This document shows positions 24,463-31,783 of a stretch of 64,000 bases of DNA, one piece after another. Under the pieces are notes generated by a model. The model searched no databases. It was given only the letters and a program-made list of their open reading frames with translations, and was not told the origin of the DNA. Where the stretch lies: positions 310,001 through 374,000 of the forward strand of contig NZ_FNNC01000002.1 of assembly GCF_900106595.1 (NCBI RefSeq), given 5' to 3'. The DNA comes from Marinococcus luteus (GTDB taxonomy: Bacteria; Bacillota; Bacilli; Bacillales; Marinococcaceae). Both the position numbers and the translations under genes were made by a program. Every line of letters starts with the position of its first letter. The first letter of the stretch is position 1.

Positions 24463-25404
24463 TTATTCGGTTAAGGCTTCTGCAATTTGATTATCCACGA
24501 TCAGCACGTCCAGATAGCCGCCCTTCAGCGCGGCCTCGATGCCGAGCACCTTATGGGACCCCTGGGCTACGCCGACTACCTCAGGGATACTCTTGATCTC
24601 CTCGAGAGTCAGGCCGATGACCCGGTTGTTGATTGGGTGATCCACGCCGTGGCCGAGCGCATCGAAAAACTTGGAGCTGATGTCTCCGACTGCCCCGGCT
24701 TTTCGGAGCGTGACGATATCGTCTTCCTGAAGGTACCCCATCGTTTCCATTGTGGAATGCTGCAGCGGGTTGCCGAGGCCTACGAGGGCAAGCTCGACGT
24801 TCCGTCCTTCTTCAAGCACCTGGGCGATATCCCTGGACTGCACGAGCCGCTCCTTCAGGTCGTCGGTTTCGACCATCGCCGGAGCGTATAAATACGAACA
24901 GGATGCATTCATTTTCTGGGCAAAATGAAACGCCAGCTGATTGGAATGCAGATGCACGTATTTGTTCCCCATTCCCCCGATCAGCGGCGTAATATGAATA
25001 TCTTTATGCTCGACATACGGATACTCTTCAATAAGCGAACGAAGCGTCGTTCCCCACGAAATGCCGATCCGCTTTACCTGCTCGGCTCTCTTCGCCACGT
25101 AGGAAGCGGCCGCTTTTCCGATCAGGCGTTTACCAAGGTCAGGCGTGAACCCTGTCGTCGAAACGACGACCGCTTCTTTCAGCCCGTACTTTTTTTCAAG
25201 CTTCTGCTCAAGATCAACAGTATGAACACTTTCATCTTTAATATATATTTCAACGATGCCTTCATCCCGGGCCCGCTGCAGCATTTTGGAGATGACCGGA
25301 CGGGAAACGCCCTGTTTTTTGGCAATCTGTGCCTGAGTCCATCCATCAAAATGATACAGTTTCGCTACTTTTACGGTTTCTCTTTTTTCTTCCCAGTTGA
25401 GCAT
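24463..25404 (-). CDS. SorC/DeoR-superfamily sugar-binding transcriptional regulator
   Basis: 313 residues. The N-terminal helix-turn-helix (WTQAQIAKKQGVSRPVISKMLQRA) is followed by a SorC-type sugar-phosphate-binding domain (~58-310) with ISWGTTLRSLIEEY, VGLGNPLQHSTMETMGYL and VVGVAQGSHKVLGIEAAL. Such proteins usually bind phosphorylated sugars as effectors. It sits between the glucitol-type PTS operon and the E1-E2-E3 operon, all on one strand. It could be the last gene of the latter (82-base gap). Operator repeats shared by both promoters make it the probable common regulator. Confidence 0.88.
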   Translation of the reverse strand: MLNWEEKRETVKVAKLYHFDGWTQAQIAKKQGVSRPVISKMLQRARDEGIVEIYIKDESVHTVDLEQKLEKKYGLKEAVVVSTTGFTPDLGKRLIGKAAASYVAKRAEQVKRIGISWGTTLRSLIEEYPYVEHKDIHITPLIGGMGNKYVHLHSNQLAFHFAQKMNASCSYLYAPAMVETDDLKERLVQSRDIAQVLEEGRNVELALVGLGNPLQHSTMETMGYLQEDDIVTLRKAGAVGDISSKFFDALGHGVDHPINNRVIGLTLEEIKSIPEVVGVAQGSHKVLGIEAALKGGYLDVLIVDNQIAEALTE

Positions 25405-25486
25405 AATTCTTCCCTCTATTCCATAAGTTCATCTGATGCCAGTATATCACTCCCTGCCAAAAAACTATATACGCTTACATCGGTTT

Positions 25487-26872
25487 TTATTGATGGACCG
25501 GACGTCCAAAGAGAGCAGAGGCCCCTTCAAACAACGCCTCCGACAGCGACGGATGCGCGTGAATCTGGCTGCTCCATTCTTCGGTCGTGCCTTCCAGATG
25601 AATATAGGCGGCCGACTCTCCGATCATTTCCGTGACATGCGGCCCGGCCATCACAACGCCGAGAATTTCGCCGAACATTTCCCGGGAAATGATTTTAACA
25701 AAACCCAGGTGCTCTCCCATCGTCATTGCTTTCGCGTTGCCCCGCAGCGGCACGGTTTTTACTTTGATGTCGCTGTATGTTTCCCGGGCTTCCTGCTCGG
25801 AAAGGCCGACAGAGGCTATTTCCGGAAAGGTGTAAATGCAGCGCGGCACGAGTGATAGATCCATGGAAGGAGCAGCTCCGGCAGCGTGCTCTGCTGCAAT
25901 AATGCCCTCAGCACTTGCCGCATGGGCGAGCTGCCATCCGCCGGCAATGTCTCCTGCAGCATAAATACCCGCCACCGACGTCTGCATCGAACCGTCCACC
26001 GCTACAAAACGGCCTTCCATGCGTAAATGAAGGTCTTCAGCAGCGGCGATGACAGGCGCGCGCCCGGTGGAAATAAGCAGCAGGTCTGTGGTGAGCTGCC
26101 GGCCGTTTCCAGATCCGTCCTGCACGTGGACGACCGCCTGCTCTCCCTGCTGTTTGACAGAAACAACCGAGGTGCCGGCAAGAATACTCACCCCTGCCTC
26201 TTCAAGCGCCTCAGTAAGCATTTTCGCAGCGTCTTCGTCCTCCTGGGGAATCAGGCGCCCAGCCGCTTCAACAACTGTCACCTGCACGCCGAGCGACTGG
26301 TACAAACAGGCATATTCAGTACCAATGAATCCTCCGCCGACGATCGTCATCGACGCCGGAAGTGAGCGGCGCTCATAGATGGTATCACTCGTATAATACT
26401 CAGTCTCTTCAAGTCCCGGGATAGGGGGAACAGCCGGCACGGAGCCGGAAGCAATGATCACAGCTCTGCCGGCCACTACTGTTTCCTGTCCGTCTTTACC
26501 AGTGACCGTGACCTGTTTGTTTGCATGTACTCTTCCCCGTCCCGACAACACCTGGATGCGCCCTTTTTTCATCAGCGACTGAACGCCCTGGCGAAGCTGC
26601 TGGATCACCTGATCCTTCCGCTCAAGCATCTCTTCGTAGCGCAGATGAAAGCCTTCAACCTGAATCCCATATTTTGAAGCATGTCGTACATAATTCACTG
26701 CTTCTGCGTTCTGGAGAAGCGTTTTAGACGGTATGCACCCGCGGTTCAAGCACGTGCCACCGAGTTCGCGATCCTCAACGAGGGCGGTGGACTGGCCGAG
26801 GCCTGAAGCCCGGAGAGCAGCCACATAGCCTGCCGGCCCGCCGCCGACGATCACCTGGTCAAACGTTTCCAT
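25487..26872 (-). CDS. acoL: Dihydrolipoyl dehydrogenase (E3)
   Basis: 461 residues. FAD motif VIVGGGPAGYVAALRA, redox disulfide GGTCLNRGCIPSK (C41, C46), NAD motif MTIVGGGFIGTEYACLYQSLG, and the C-terminal dimer-interface segment HLEGTTEEWSSQIHAHPSLSE with the catalytic His-Glu pair. It reoxidises E2 dihydrolipoamide with NAD+. It is the last enzyme gene of the second complex operon, 14 bases after E2, and is the only E3 in the window, so it may also serve the AcoABC complex. SD GAGGTGG precedes ATG 26872. Confidence 0.9.
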   Translation of the reverse strand: METFDQVIVGGGPAGYVAALRASGLGQSTALVEDRELGGTCLNRGCIPSKTLLQNAEAVNYVRHASKYGIQVEGFHLRYEEMLERKDQVIQQLRQGVQSLMKKGRIQVLSGRGRVHANKQVTVTGKDGQETVVAGRAVIIASGSVPAVPPIPGLEETEYYTSDTIYERRSLPASMTIVGGGFIGTEYACLYQSLGVQVTVVEAAGRLIPQEDEDAAKMLTEALEEAGVSILAGTSVVSVKQQGEQAVVHVQDGSGNGRQLTTDLLLISTGRAPVIAAAEDLHLRMEGRFVAVDGSMQTSVAGIYAAGDIAGGWQLAHAASAEGIIAAEHAAGAAPSMDLSLVPRCIYTFPEIASVGLSEQEARETYSDIKVKTVPLRGNAKAMTMGEHLGFVKIISREMFGEILGVVMAGPHVTEMIGESAAYIHLEGTTEEWSSQIHAHPSLSEALFEGASALFGRPVHQ

Positions 26873-26886
26873 CGGTCCACCTCTTT

Positions 26887-28188
26887 CTAGACAAACAGCT
26901 GGTACGGCTGTTCAAGCATTTGTTTGAAGTCTGTTAAAAATGCAGCCGCTGGAGCTCCGTCAATAATACGGTGATCAAAGGACAGGCTCACACCCATCAT
27001 CCGGCGCACCACGATTTCTCCGTTTATTACTACCGGCTTCTCCTGCATGCGCCCAACACCGAGAATAGCCGCTTCCGGCTGGTTAATAATCGGAGTAAAG
27101 TGGTCGACTGCATACATTCCTAAATTACTAATCGTAAACGTGCTTCCTGAAAGCTCTTTGCCGGGAAGGCTCCCATTCCGGGCAGCGGCCGCTGTCTGCT
27201 TGGTTTCAGTGACTAATTCCGCGAGCCCTTTTGCTTCTGTATGACGGATAACCGGCACCAGAAGCCCCCGATCTGTAGCTACAGCAACTCCCATATGCAC
27301 AGAAGACTGCTTTGTGACCCGGTTGTCTGCCATAGAGGCATGCACGTCCGGATGCTTTTTCAGCGCCCGGCTGCCCACAAATATCAACAGCTCCGTCACT
27401 GACAGCCGCTGGCCGGTCTGTTTTTCAATAACCGGAAGCAGCTGGGTTCGTAATTCCATGGCAGCTTCCATGTCAATTTCGGTATGAAGCGTCACGTGCG
27501 GCACTTCGCCCGCGCTCTGCTGCATGCGCTCTGCAACCACTTTACGGACGCCCTGGAGCGGTTCAGACTGAAGCTCTTTTTCCACCGGCGGGGAAGTGAC
27601 ATCTGCCCGTGTAATTTTGCCGTAGCTGCCGCTTCCTTTCACGGCAGACAGGTCTACGTTGTTTGCTTCCGCTTCTTTTTTCGCAAGCGGCGTACTGCGC
27701 GTCTGCTGCTTGTCTGCAGCAGCGTGAACATCAGCAGCGTGAATACGCCCTCGCGCTCCGCTCCCCTCTACCAGGGACAGCTCTACACCGCTATCACGCG
27801 AAAGTCTCCGTGCCGCCGGGGTGGCGCGCACGCCTCCATCTTTTTCAGTTCCCGCTGTCTGCTCTTCCGCTTTTGGAGCCGGTGTTTCCGGGACGCTTTC
27901 CGGCTCTGATTTGCTTTCGGCCCCCGGTCTTTCCTCCGGCACCTCTTCTCCCTCTTCTCCAATGTAGCCGACAATGCCGTTTACCGGCACTTCTTCGTCT
28001 TCATCGTAGTAGCGCTTCAGGAGGACGCCTTCTTCATATGCTTCTACTTCAATATTTATTTTATCGGTCATTACCTCAAGCAGCGGTTCTCCAACCTCTA
28101 CCGGATCTCCCTCCTGCTTAAACCACTGCAGAAGGGTTCCGGTTTCCATCGTACTGCTTAATTTGGGCATAAATACTTCCTTAGCCAT
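26887..28188 (-). CDS. E2 dihydrolipoyl acyltransferase with two subunit-binding domains
   Basis: 433 residues. A lipoyl domain at 1-80 (lipoyl Lys in VMTDKINIEVEAYEEG) precedes two tandem peripheral-subunit-binding repeats: ATPAARRLSRDSGVELSLVE (~120-157) and STPLAKKEAEANNVDLSAVK (~165-203). The CoA-acyltransferase domain follows, ending with SLSFDHRIIDGAPAAAF. The acoC-type E2 at 5 kb has only one such repeat. The duplicated domain could bind E1 and E3 at once or raise E3 load. It is third in the E1a-E1b-E2-E3 operon. Confidence 0.88.
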   Translation of the reverse strand: MAKEVFMPKLSSTMETGTLLQWFKQEGDPVEVGEPLLEVMTDKINIEVEAYEEGVLLKRYYDEDEEVPVNGIVGYIGEEGEEVPEERPGAESKSEPESVPETPAPKAEEQTAGTEKDGGVRATPAARRLSRDSGVELSLVEGSGARGRIHAADVHAAADKQQTRSTPLAKKEAEANNVDLSAVKGSGSYGKITRADVTSPPVEKELQSEPLQGVRKVVAERMQQSAGEVPHVTLHTEIDMEAAMELRTQLLPVIEKQTGQRLSVTELLIFVGSRALKKHPDVHASMADNRVTKQSSVHMGVAVATDRGLLVPVIRHTEAKGLAELVTETKQTAAAARNGSLPGKELSGSTFTISNLGMYAVDHFTPIINQPEAAILGVGRMQEKPVVINGEIVVRRMMGVSLSFDHRIIDGAPAAAFLTDFKQMLEQPYQLFV

Positions 28189-28203
28189 GCATGCCGCCCT
28201 CCC

Positions 28204-29229
28204 TTACCGGCGGTGGACGCTGTCGCGCGCCACCTGCATAATGTCATCCACCTGCGGAACCATTGCTCTTTCAAGTGCCGGATTGTACGGCACAGGAATC
28301 GGCAGCGCCCCGAGCCGGCGGACCGGAGCATCCAAATAATCAAAGGCTTCGCTTTCTGCAATCATGCTGGCGATTTCGCCGCCGTATCCGCCTCTTTTGA
28401 CAGCTTCATGCACGACGATTACTTTTCCGGTTTTTTTAACGGAGTCCACGATCGTCTGCTCATCGAGTGGCACGAGCGTGCGCGGGTCGATCACTTCCAC
28501 ATCAATGCCTTCTTCTGCCAGCTTTTCTGCCGCTTCGAGCGCTTTATGCACCATCACAGCAGTCGCAACGATCGTTACATCTGTCCCTTCACGTTTCACG
28601 TCTGCCTCTCCCAGAGGAATCGTATACGCTGCCTCCGGTACATGCTCTTCAGTTTTGTACAATAATTTGTGTTCGTAAAAAATAACCGGATTCGGATCGG
28701 CAATCGCTGCCTTTAACAGCCCTTTCGCATCTGAAGCCGTAGACGGCTGCACTACCTTTAAGCCGGGAACGTGGGCTACCCAGGCTTCCAGACTCTGCGA
28801 ATGCTGAGCCGCAGCACCGGTTCCCGAGCCTGAAGGCGTCCGCAGCACCATCGGCACATTGCCTTTGCCGCCGTACATATACCGAAGCTTAGCTGCCTGG
28901 TTGGCCAGCTGGTCCATCGCAATCGTAATAAAATCCGAAAACTGAAGCTCGACGACCGGCTTCATGCCTGTGAGCGCCGAGCCAATGGCAGCGCCTGTAA
29001 TCGCCGCTTCGGAAATCGGGGTGTTGCGAATCCGCTCCGGGCCGAACTCTTCAATCATCCCCCGGGTAACCCCAAAGGCACCGCCGTATACCCCAATATC
29101 CTCCCCGAGAATGAAAACATCCTGGTCCTCCCGCATTTCCTGCGATAGCGCTTCACGGACGGCTTCAGCAAAGGTAATGCTGCGTGTAGTTTCCTTATTG
29201 TTTGAAGAATTTACTGCGCTCGACTGCAT
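28204..29229 (-). CDS. E1 beta subunit of second 2-oxoacid/acetoin dehydrogenase complex
   Basis: About 341 residues from ATG 29229 (AGGAG 9 bases upstream; ATG 29235 is only 3 bases from it). Transketolase-like E1 beta: [40 protein letters not shown] and [19 protein letters not shown]. It forms an alpha2beta2 TPP enzyme with the next gene upstream. It is clearly paralogous to AcoB (6316-7350), but with the [12 protein letters not shown] loop more usual in branched-chain or pyruvate-type enzymes, so the substrate is uncertain. Confidence 0.88.
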   Translation of the reverse strand: MQSSAVNSSNNKETTRSITFAEAVREALSQEMREDQDVFILGEDIGVYGGAFGVTRGMIEEFGPERIRNTPISEAAITGAAIGSALTGMKPVVELQFSDFITIAMDQLANQAAKLRYMYGGKGNVPMVLRTPSGSGTGAAAQHSQSLEAWVAHVPGLKVVQPSTASDAKGLLKAAIADPNPVIFYEHKLLYKTEEHVPEAAYTIPLGEADVKREGTDVTIVATAVMVHKALEAAEKLAEEGIDVEVIDPRTLVPLDEQTIVDSVKKTGKVIVVHEAVKRGGYGGEIASMIAESEAFDYLDAPVRRLGALPIPVPYNPALERAMVPQVDDIMQVARDSVHRR

Positions 29230-29250
29230 CGTCATGCACTCCTTTCTGTA

Positions 29251-30231
29251 TTAAGCATATACATCCTCAAGCAGCGTATCCTTCGAAGGTTCGGGGCTCT
29301 GTTCCGCAAACTCCACTGACCGTTCGATACGGGCTTTCGTATCTTTTTTCACTGTTTCTGCTTCTTCCGCGGTAATGATGCCGCGCTCAATTAAGGCATC
29401 CTGGAAGAAACGGATCGGGTCTTTATCCTTCCATTCTTTTTCTTCTTCTCTCGTCCGGTATTTTTTCGCATCGCTTTTGGAATGGCCCTTCCACCGGTAA
29501 GTCTTCGCTTCTATAAGAACCGGACCGCTTCCGTTTCTTGTATACTCCACGGCTTCTTTCATAACCGTCATTACCTCCGGAAGGTTATTTCCGTCAACTA
29601 CATGCCCCGGAATGCCGTAGCCCGCAGCACGGTCGGCAATATTTTCGATTTTCACCATATCCTTTACCGGCCCGGACATACCGTACTGATTGTTTTCACA
29701 GACAAAGATGACCGGAAGATCCCAAATAGCGGCCAGGTTCACTGCTTCGTGAAAACTGCCTTCATTTGCCGCTCCGTCCCCGAAGAAACAGACGGTAATA
29801 TATCCTTCCTGGCGCATCTTCGACGTGAGTGCTGCTCCTACAGCTAAAGGGATGCCGCCTCCGACAATGCCATTCGCGCCCAGGTTTCCTTTTTCGACAT
29901 CCGCAATATGCATGGATCCGCCTTTGCCCTTACAGTAGCCGGTTTCCCGGCCAAACAGCTCTGCCATCATCCGGTCCGGATCTGCACCCTTGGCAATGCA
30001 GTGCCCGTGGCCCCGGTGAGTACTCGTAATTTTGTCTTTATCTTCAAGCATCGCACATACGCCCACGGCCGAAGCTTCCTGTCCCACGCATAGGTGTGTC
30101 GTGCCGTGAATCATGCCTTTGGCGAAAAACTCATCCACTTTTTCATCGAACCAGCGGACGGTCCACATCTGCCCGAGCCAGTCGACCAGCTTTTCTTTCG
30201 GTTCTGCCCACATCCAGTCTGCCTGCGTCAC
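29251..30231 (-). CDS. E1 alpha subunit of second 2-oxoacid/acetoin dehydrogenase complex
   Basis: 326 residues from GTG 30231 (GGGAGG 7 bases upstream). TPP motif GDGAANEGSFHEAVNLAA...WDLPVIFVCENNQYGMS, and STHRGHGHCIAKGADPDRMM. Length and the EAVNLAA helix resemble acetoin-dehydrogenase E1 alpha. It is the first gene of the operon E1a-E1b-E2-E3(-SorC regulator). The upstream 200 bases hold four ACATTTGT/ACCTTTGT repeats and a cre-like site, and no -24/-12 element, so it is regulated differently from acoABC. Confidence 0.88.
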   Translation of the reverse strand: MTQADWMWAEPKEKLVDWLGQMWTVRWFDEKVDEFFAKGMIHGTTHLCVGQEASAVGVCAMLEDKDKITSTHRGHGHCIAKGADPDRMMAELFGRETGYCKGKGGSMHIADVEKGNLGANGIVGGGIPLAVGAALTSKMRQEGYITVCFFGDGAANEGSFHEAVNLAAIWDLPVIFVCENNQYGMSGPVKDMVKIENIADRAAGYGIPGHVVDGNNLPEVMTVMKEAVEYTRNGSGPVLIEAKTYRWKGHSKSDAKKYRTREEEKEWKDKDPIRFFQDALIERGIITAEEAETVKKDTKARIERSVEFAEQSPEPSKDTLLEDVYA

Positions 30232-30246
30232 AATAACGCCTCCCTT

Positions 30247-30273
30247 ACATTTGTTCTATATTATAACCTTTGT
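30247..30273 (-). promoter_or_regulatory. Bipartite operator upstream of the second dehydrogenase operon
   Basis: On plus, ACATTTGT (30247-30254), 11 bases, ACCTTTGT (30266-30273): sequence and spacing identical to the element before gutM. Further single copies lie at 30311-30318 and 30394-30401. Confidence 0.65.
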
Positions 30274-30342
30274 AAACATAATAGCTTTATTTCATTCGTT
30301 CGTCAACTAAACATTTGTAAATTATCATTGATTTCAAGATAT

Positions 30343-30356
30343 TGTTTCCGCTTTTA
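30343..30356 (-). promoter_or_regulatory. cre-like CcpA site upstream of the second dehydrogenase operon
   Basis: Minus strand TAAAAGCGGAAACA matches the loose cre consensus TGNAANCGNWNNCA at all but the second base. Weaker than the two other cre-like sites. Confidence 0.35.
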
Positions 30357-30419
30357 TAAATGCAGCTGGTTTGTGCAATTTTATTTTTGAAAGACATTTG
30401 TTTACTGCAAATAAAAAAA

Positions 30420-30439
30420 AGAGACGCCGCTACGCCTCT
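30420..30439 (-). terminator. Terminator of the ArsR-family gene
   Basis: AGAGACG (30420-30426) pairs with CGCCTCT (30433-30439), one G-U pair. On minus eight T residues follow. It overlaps the stop codon. Confidence 0.75.
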
Positions 30440-30795
30440 TTTCCCTGCCGTTCTTTAATTTCTGCCTGGTGGCTGACGACGAGCTCCACCACCTGCCTGA
30501 CGTGTTCATCATCAAGGGAATAGTACACCGTTCTTCCTTCCTTCCGGAACTTCGTCAGCCCCAGCTTATGCATGTACCGGAGATGATGGGACGCCGTTGC
30601 AATGGAGGAGTCGATGACTTCGGCGATACTATGTACGCTCAATTCCGGCGTCAGAGCCAGCGCCTGGGCGATCTGCATCCGCTTGCCGTCAGCGAGTCCC
30701 TTCAGCATGTCTGTCATAATATCAAGCGATCGTTCCTGAATCTGCTGCTGGATCCATCCTACACTTGCCTGCGTTTCCTCGTCTTCGTTTGGCAT
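30430..30795 (-). CDS. ArsR/SmtB-family metal-sensing repressor (CzrA/SmtB-like)
   Basis: 121 residues. Winged helix with SVHSIAEVIDSSIATASHHLRYMHKLGL as recognition helices, then the beta-wing RKEGRTVYYSL. The alpha-5 metal motif D-x-H-x10-H-x2-E is intact (D96, H98, H109, E112), the zinc/cobalt site of SmtB. The alpha-3 cysteine site of ArsR/CadC is absent. It should therefore leave DNA when zinc is in excess. No metal transporter lies beside it; both neighbours are unrelated, so its target is elsewhere or lost. SD AGGTGA is modest. Confidence 0.85.
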   Translation of the reverse strand: MPNEDEETQASVGWIQQQIQERSLDIMTDMLKGLADGKRMQIAQALALTPELSVHSIAEVIDSSIATASHHLRYMHKLGLTKFRKEGRTVYYSLDDEHVRQVVELVVSHQAEIKERQGKEA

Positions 30796-31053
30796 TTCTG
30801 TTCACCTGCCTGATCGTAATCATTCTTATTTCAATTGTACGCTTTCTTCATCTGCTTTCAACCGATCTGCTTTATTTTTTCATATACCGGCTGCGCGTTT
30901 CCTATGCTTTGACAGCCTGGTTCTTTTCTATAATGCAACGCATTACTTTAGGTTTATCCTTACATAGCGCTCCGGCAGCATTTCCAGTCTTTATATATGC
31001 TGAGGCTACCATGGAATAAATAAGAACCGCGCGCGGCTTCGCAGGAGAGACCA

Positions 31054-31551
31054 TTGACTGATACGATCCCAGCTTCATTTGAAGAAGCCTATGAAAAATA
31101 TACTCCGCTCGTCAAACGGATGATCACACGCCTCCGTATTTATCAGGAACAGGAGGAGTATATGCAGGCCGGATATGTAGGATTATGGAAGGCCTACTCT
31201 ACCTTTTCTCCGGAAAAGGGAGCTTTTCCTGGATACGCGTTTATGCTTGTACGCGGGGAGATGCTGATGATGCTCCGCAAAGAAGTCCGGTTTTCCGAGC
31301 GGCACCAGCTGTTTGATGACCACCGGCCCTTTGAGCAGTCGTCGGAAATGGAGGACCGCTTTGAGCTTGAAGCTTATTTTCCCCTTCTTTCAGAACGGGA
31401 ACGAACCTGGCTCACCGATTTTGCCGTCCATTCTCTTCCTATACGTGACATTGCCGCGAAGCATGGGGTAGCGGCTTCTACGGTCAAATCATGGCGGAAA
31501 ACCGCGTTGCGTAAGCTGCGTGCATACGCTGGTGAAGAGCAGCTGGATTAA
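31054..31551 (+). CDS. Small sigma-70 family RNA polymerase sigma factor
   Basis: 165 residues from TTG 31054 (AGGAGAG SD). Region 2 at ~8-70 (FEEAYEKYTPLVKRMITRLR, EEYMQAGYVGLWKAYSTFS), a short linker, then region 4 at ~105-158 with the HTH LPIRDIAAKHGVAASTVKSWRKTALRKL. Region 3 is missing and the size suits an ECF- or ComX/YlaC-like alternative sigma. No anti-sigma gene follows, which is unusual for membrane-signalling ECF factors. The 258 bases upstream (30796-31053) contain no ORF and no clear self-recognised promoter. Confidence 0.78.
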   Translation: MTDTIPASFEEAYEKYTPLVKRMITRLRIYQEQEEYMQAGYVGLWKAYSTFSPEKGAFPGYAFMLVRGEMLMMLRKEVRFSERHQLFDDHRPFEQSSEMEDRFELEAYFPLLSERERTWLTDFAVHSLPIRDIAAKHGVAASTVKSWRKTALRKLRAYAGEEQLD

Positions 31552-31593
31552 TTCGTCTTATTCTTTACCACCGGCTCGGGTTTGTTGCTGTCC

Positions 31594-31703
31594 AGCTTTC
31601 TCCACCACCGGCTCGGGGTTACATTGCATCCTTTCAAAAATAAAAGAGCTATTTTTTCCAAGGCTGCAATGTACCTGTCGCCGGTGTTCAGGTGGAGAAA
31701 GCT
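31594..31703 (+). repeat. Large imperfect inverted repeat between the sigma gene and the aminotransferase
   Basis: Left arm 31594-31628 and right arm 31665-31703 share three matching blocks: AGCTTTCTCCACC, ACCGGC and TACATTGCA, separated by unequal internal bulges, with a ~36-base AT-rich loop. A short direct repeat ACCACCGGCTCGGG occurs at 31568-31580 and again in the left arm near 31605-31617. A TTTTCTAT tract follows the right arm. It could terminate the sigma gene or form a leader before ilvE; it could also be a small palindromic mobile repeat. Confidence 0.6.
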
Positions 31704-31783
31704 TTTCTATCTATGATACAATTTATATGCTGTTACCAGTAGAGAAATAAATGGAACGATAAATACATAGGAGTGATGTTATT

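Noticed and set aside
31561-31783. T-box riboswitch before ilvE
   Set aside because: No AGGGTGGNACCGCG antiterminator core or specifier loop could be found; ACCACCGGCTCGGG is only a superficial likeness.
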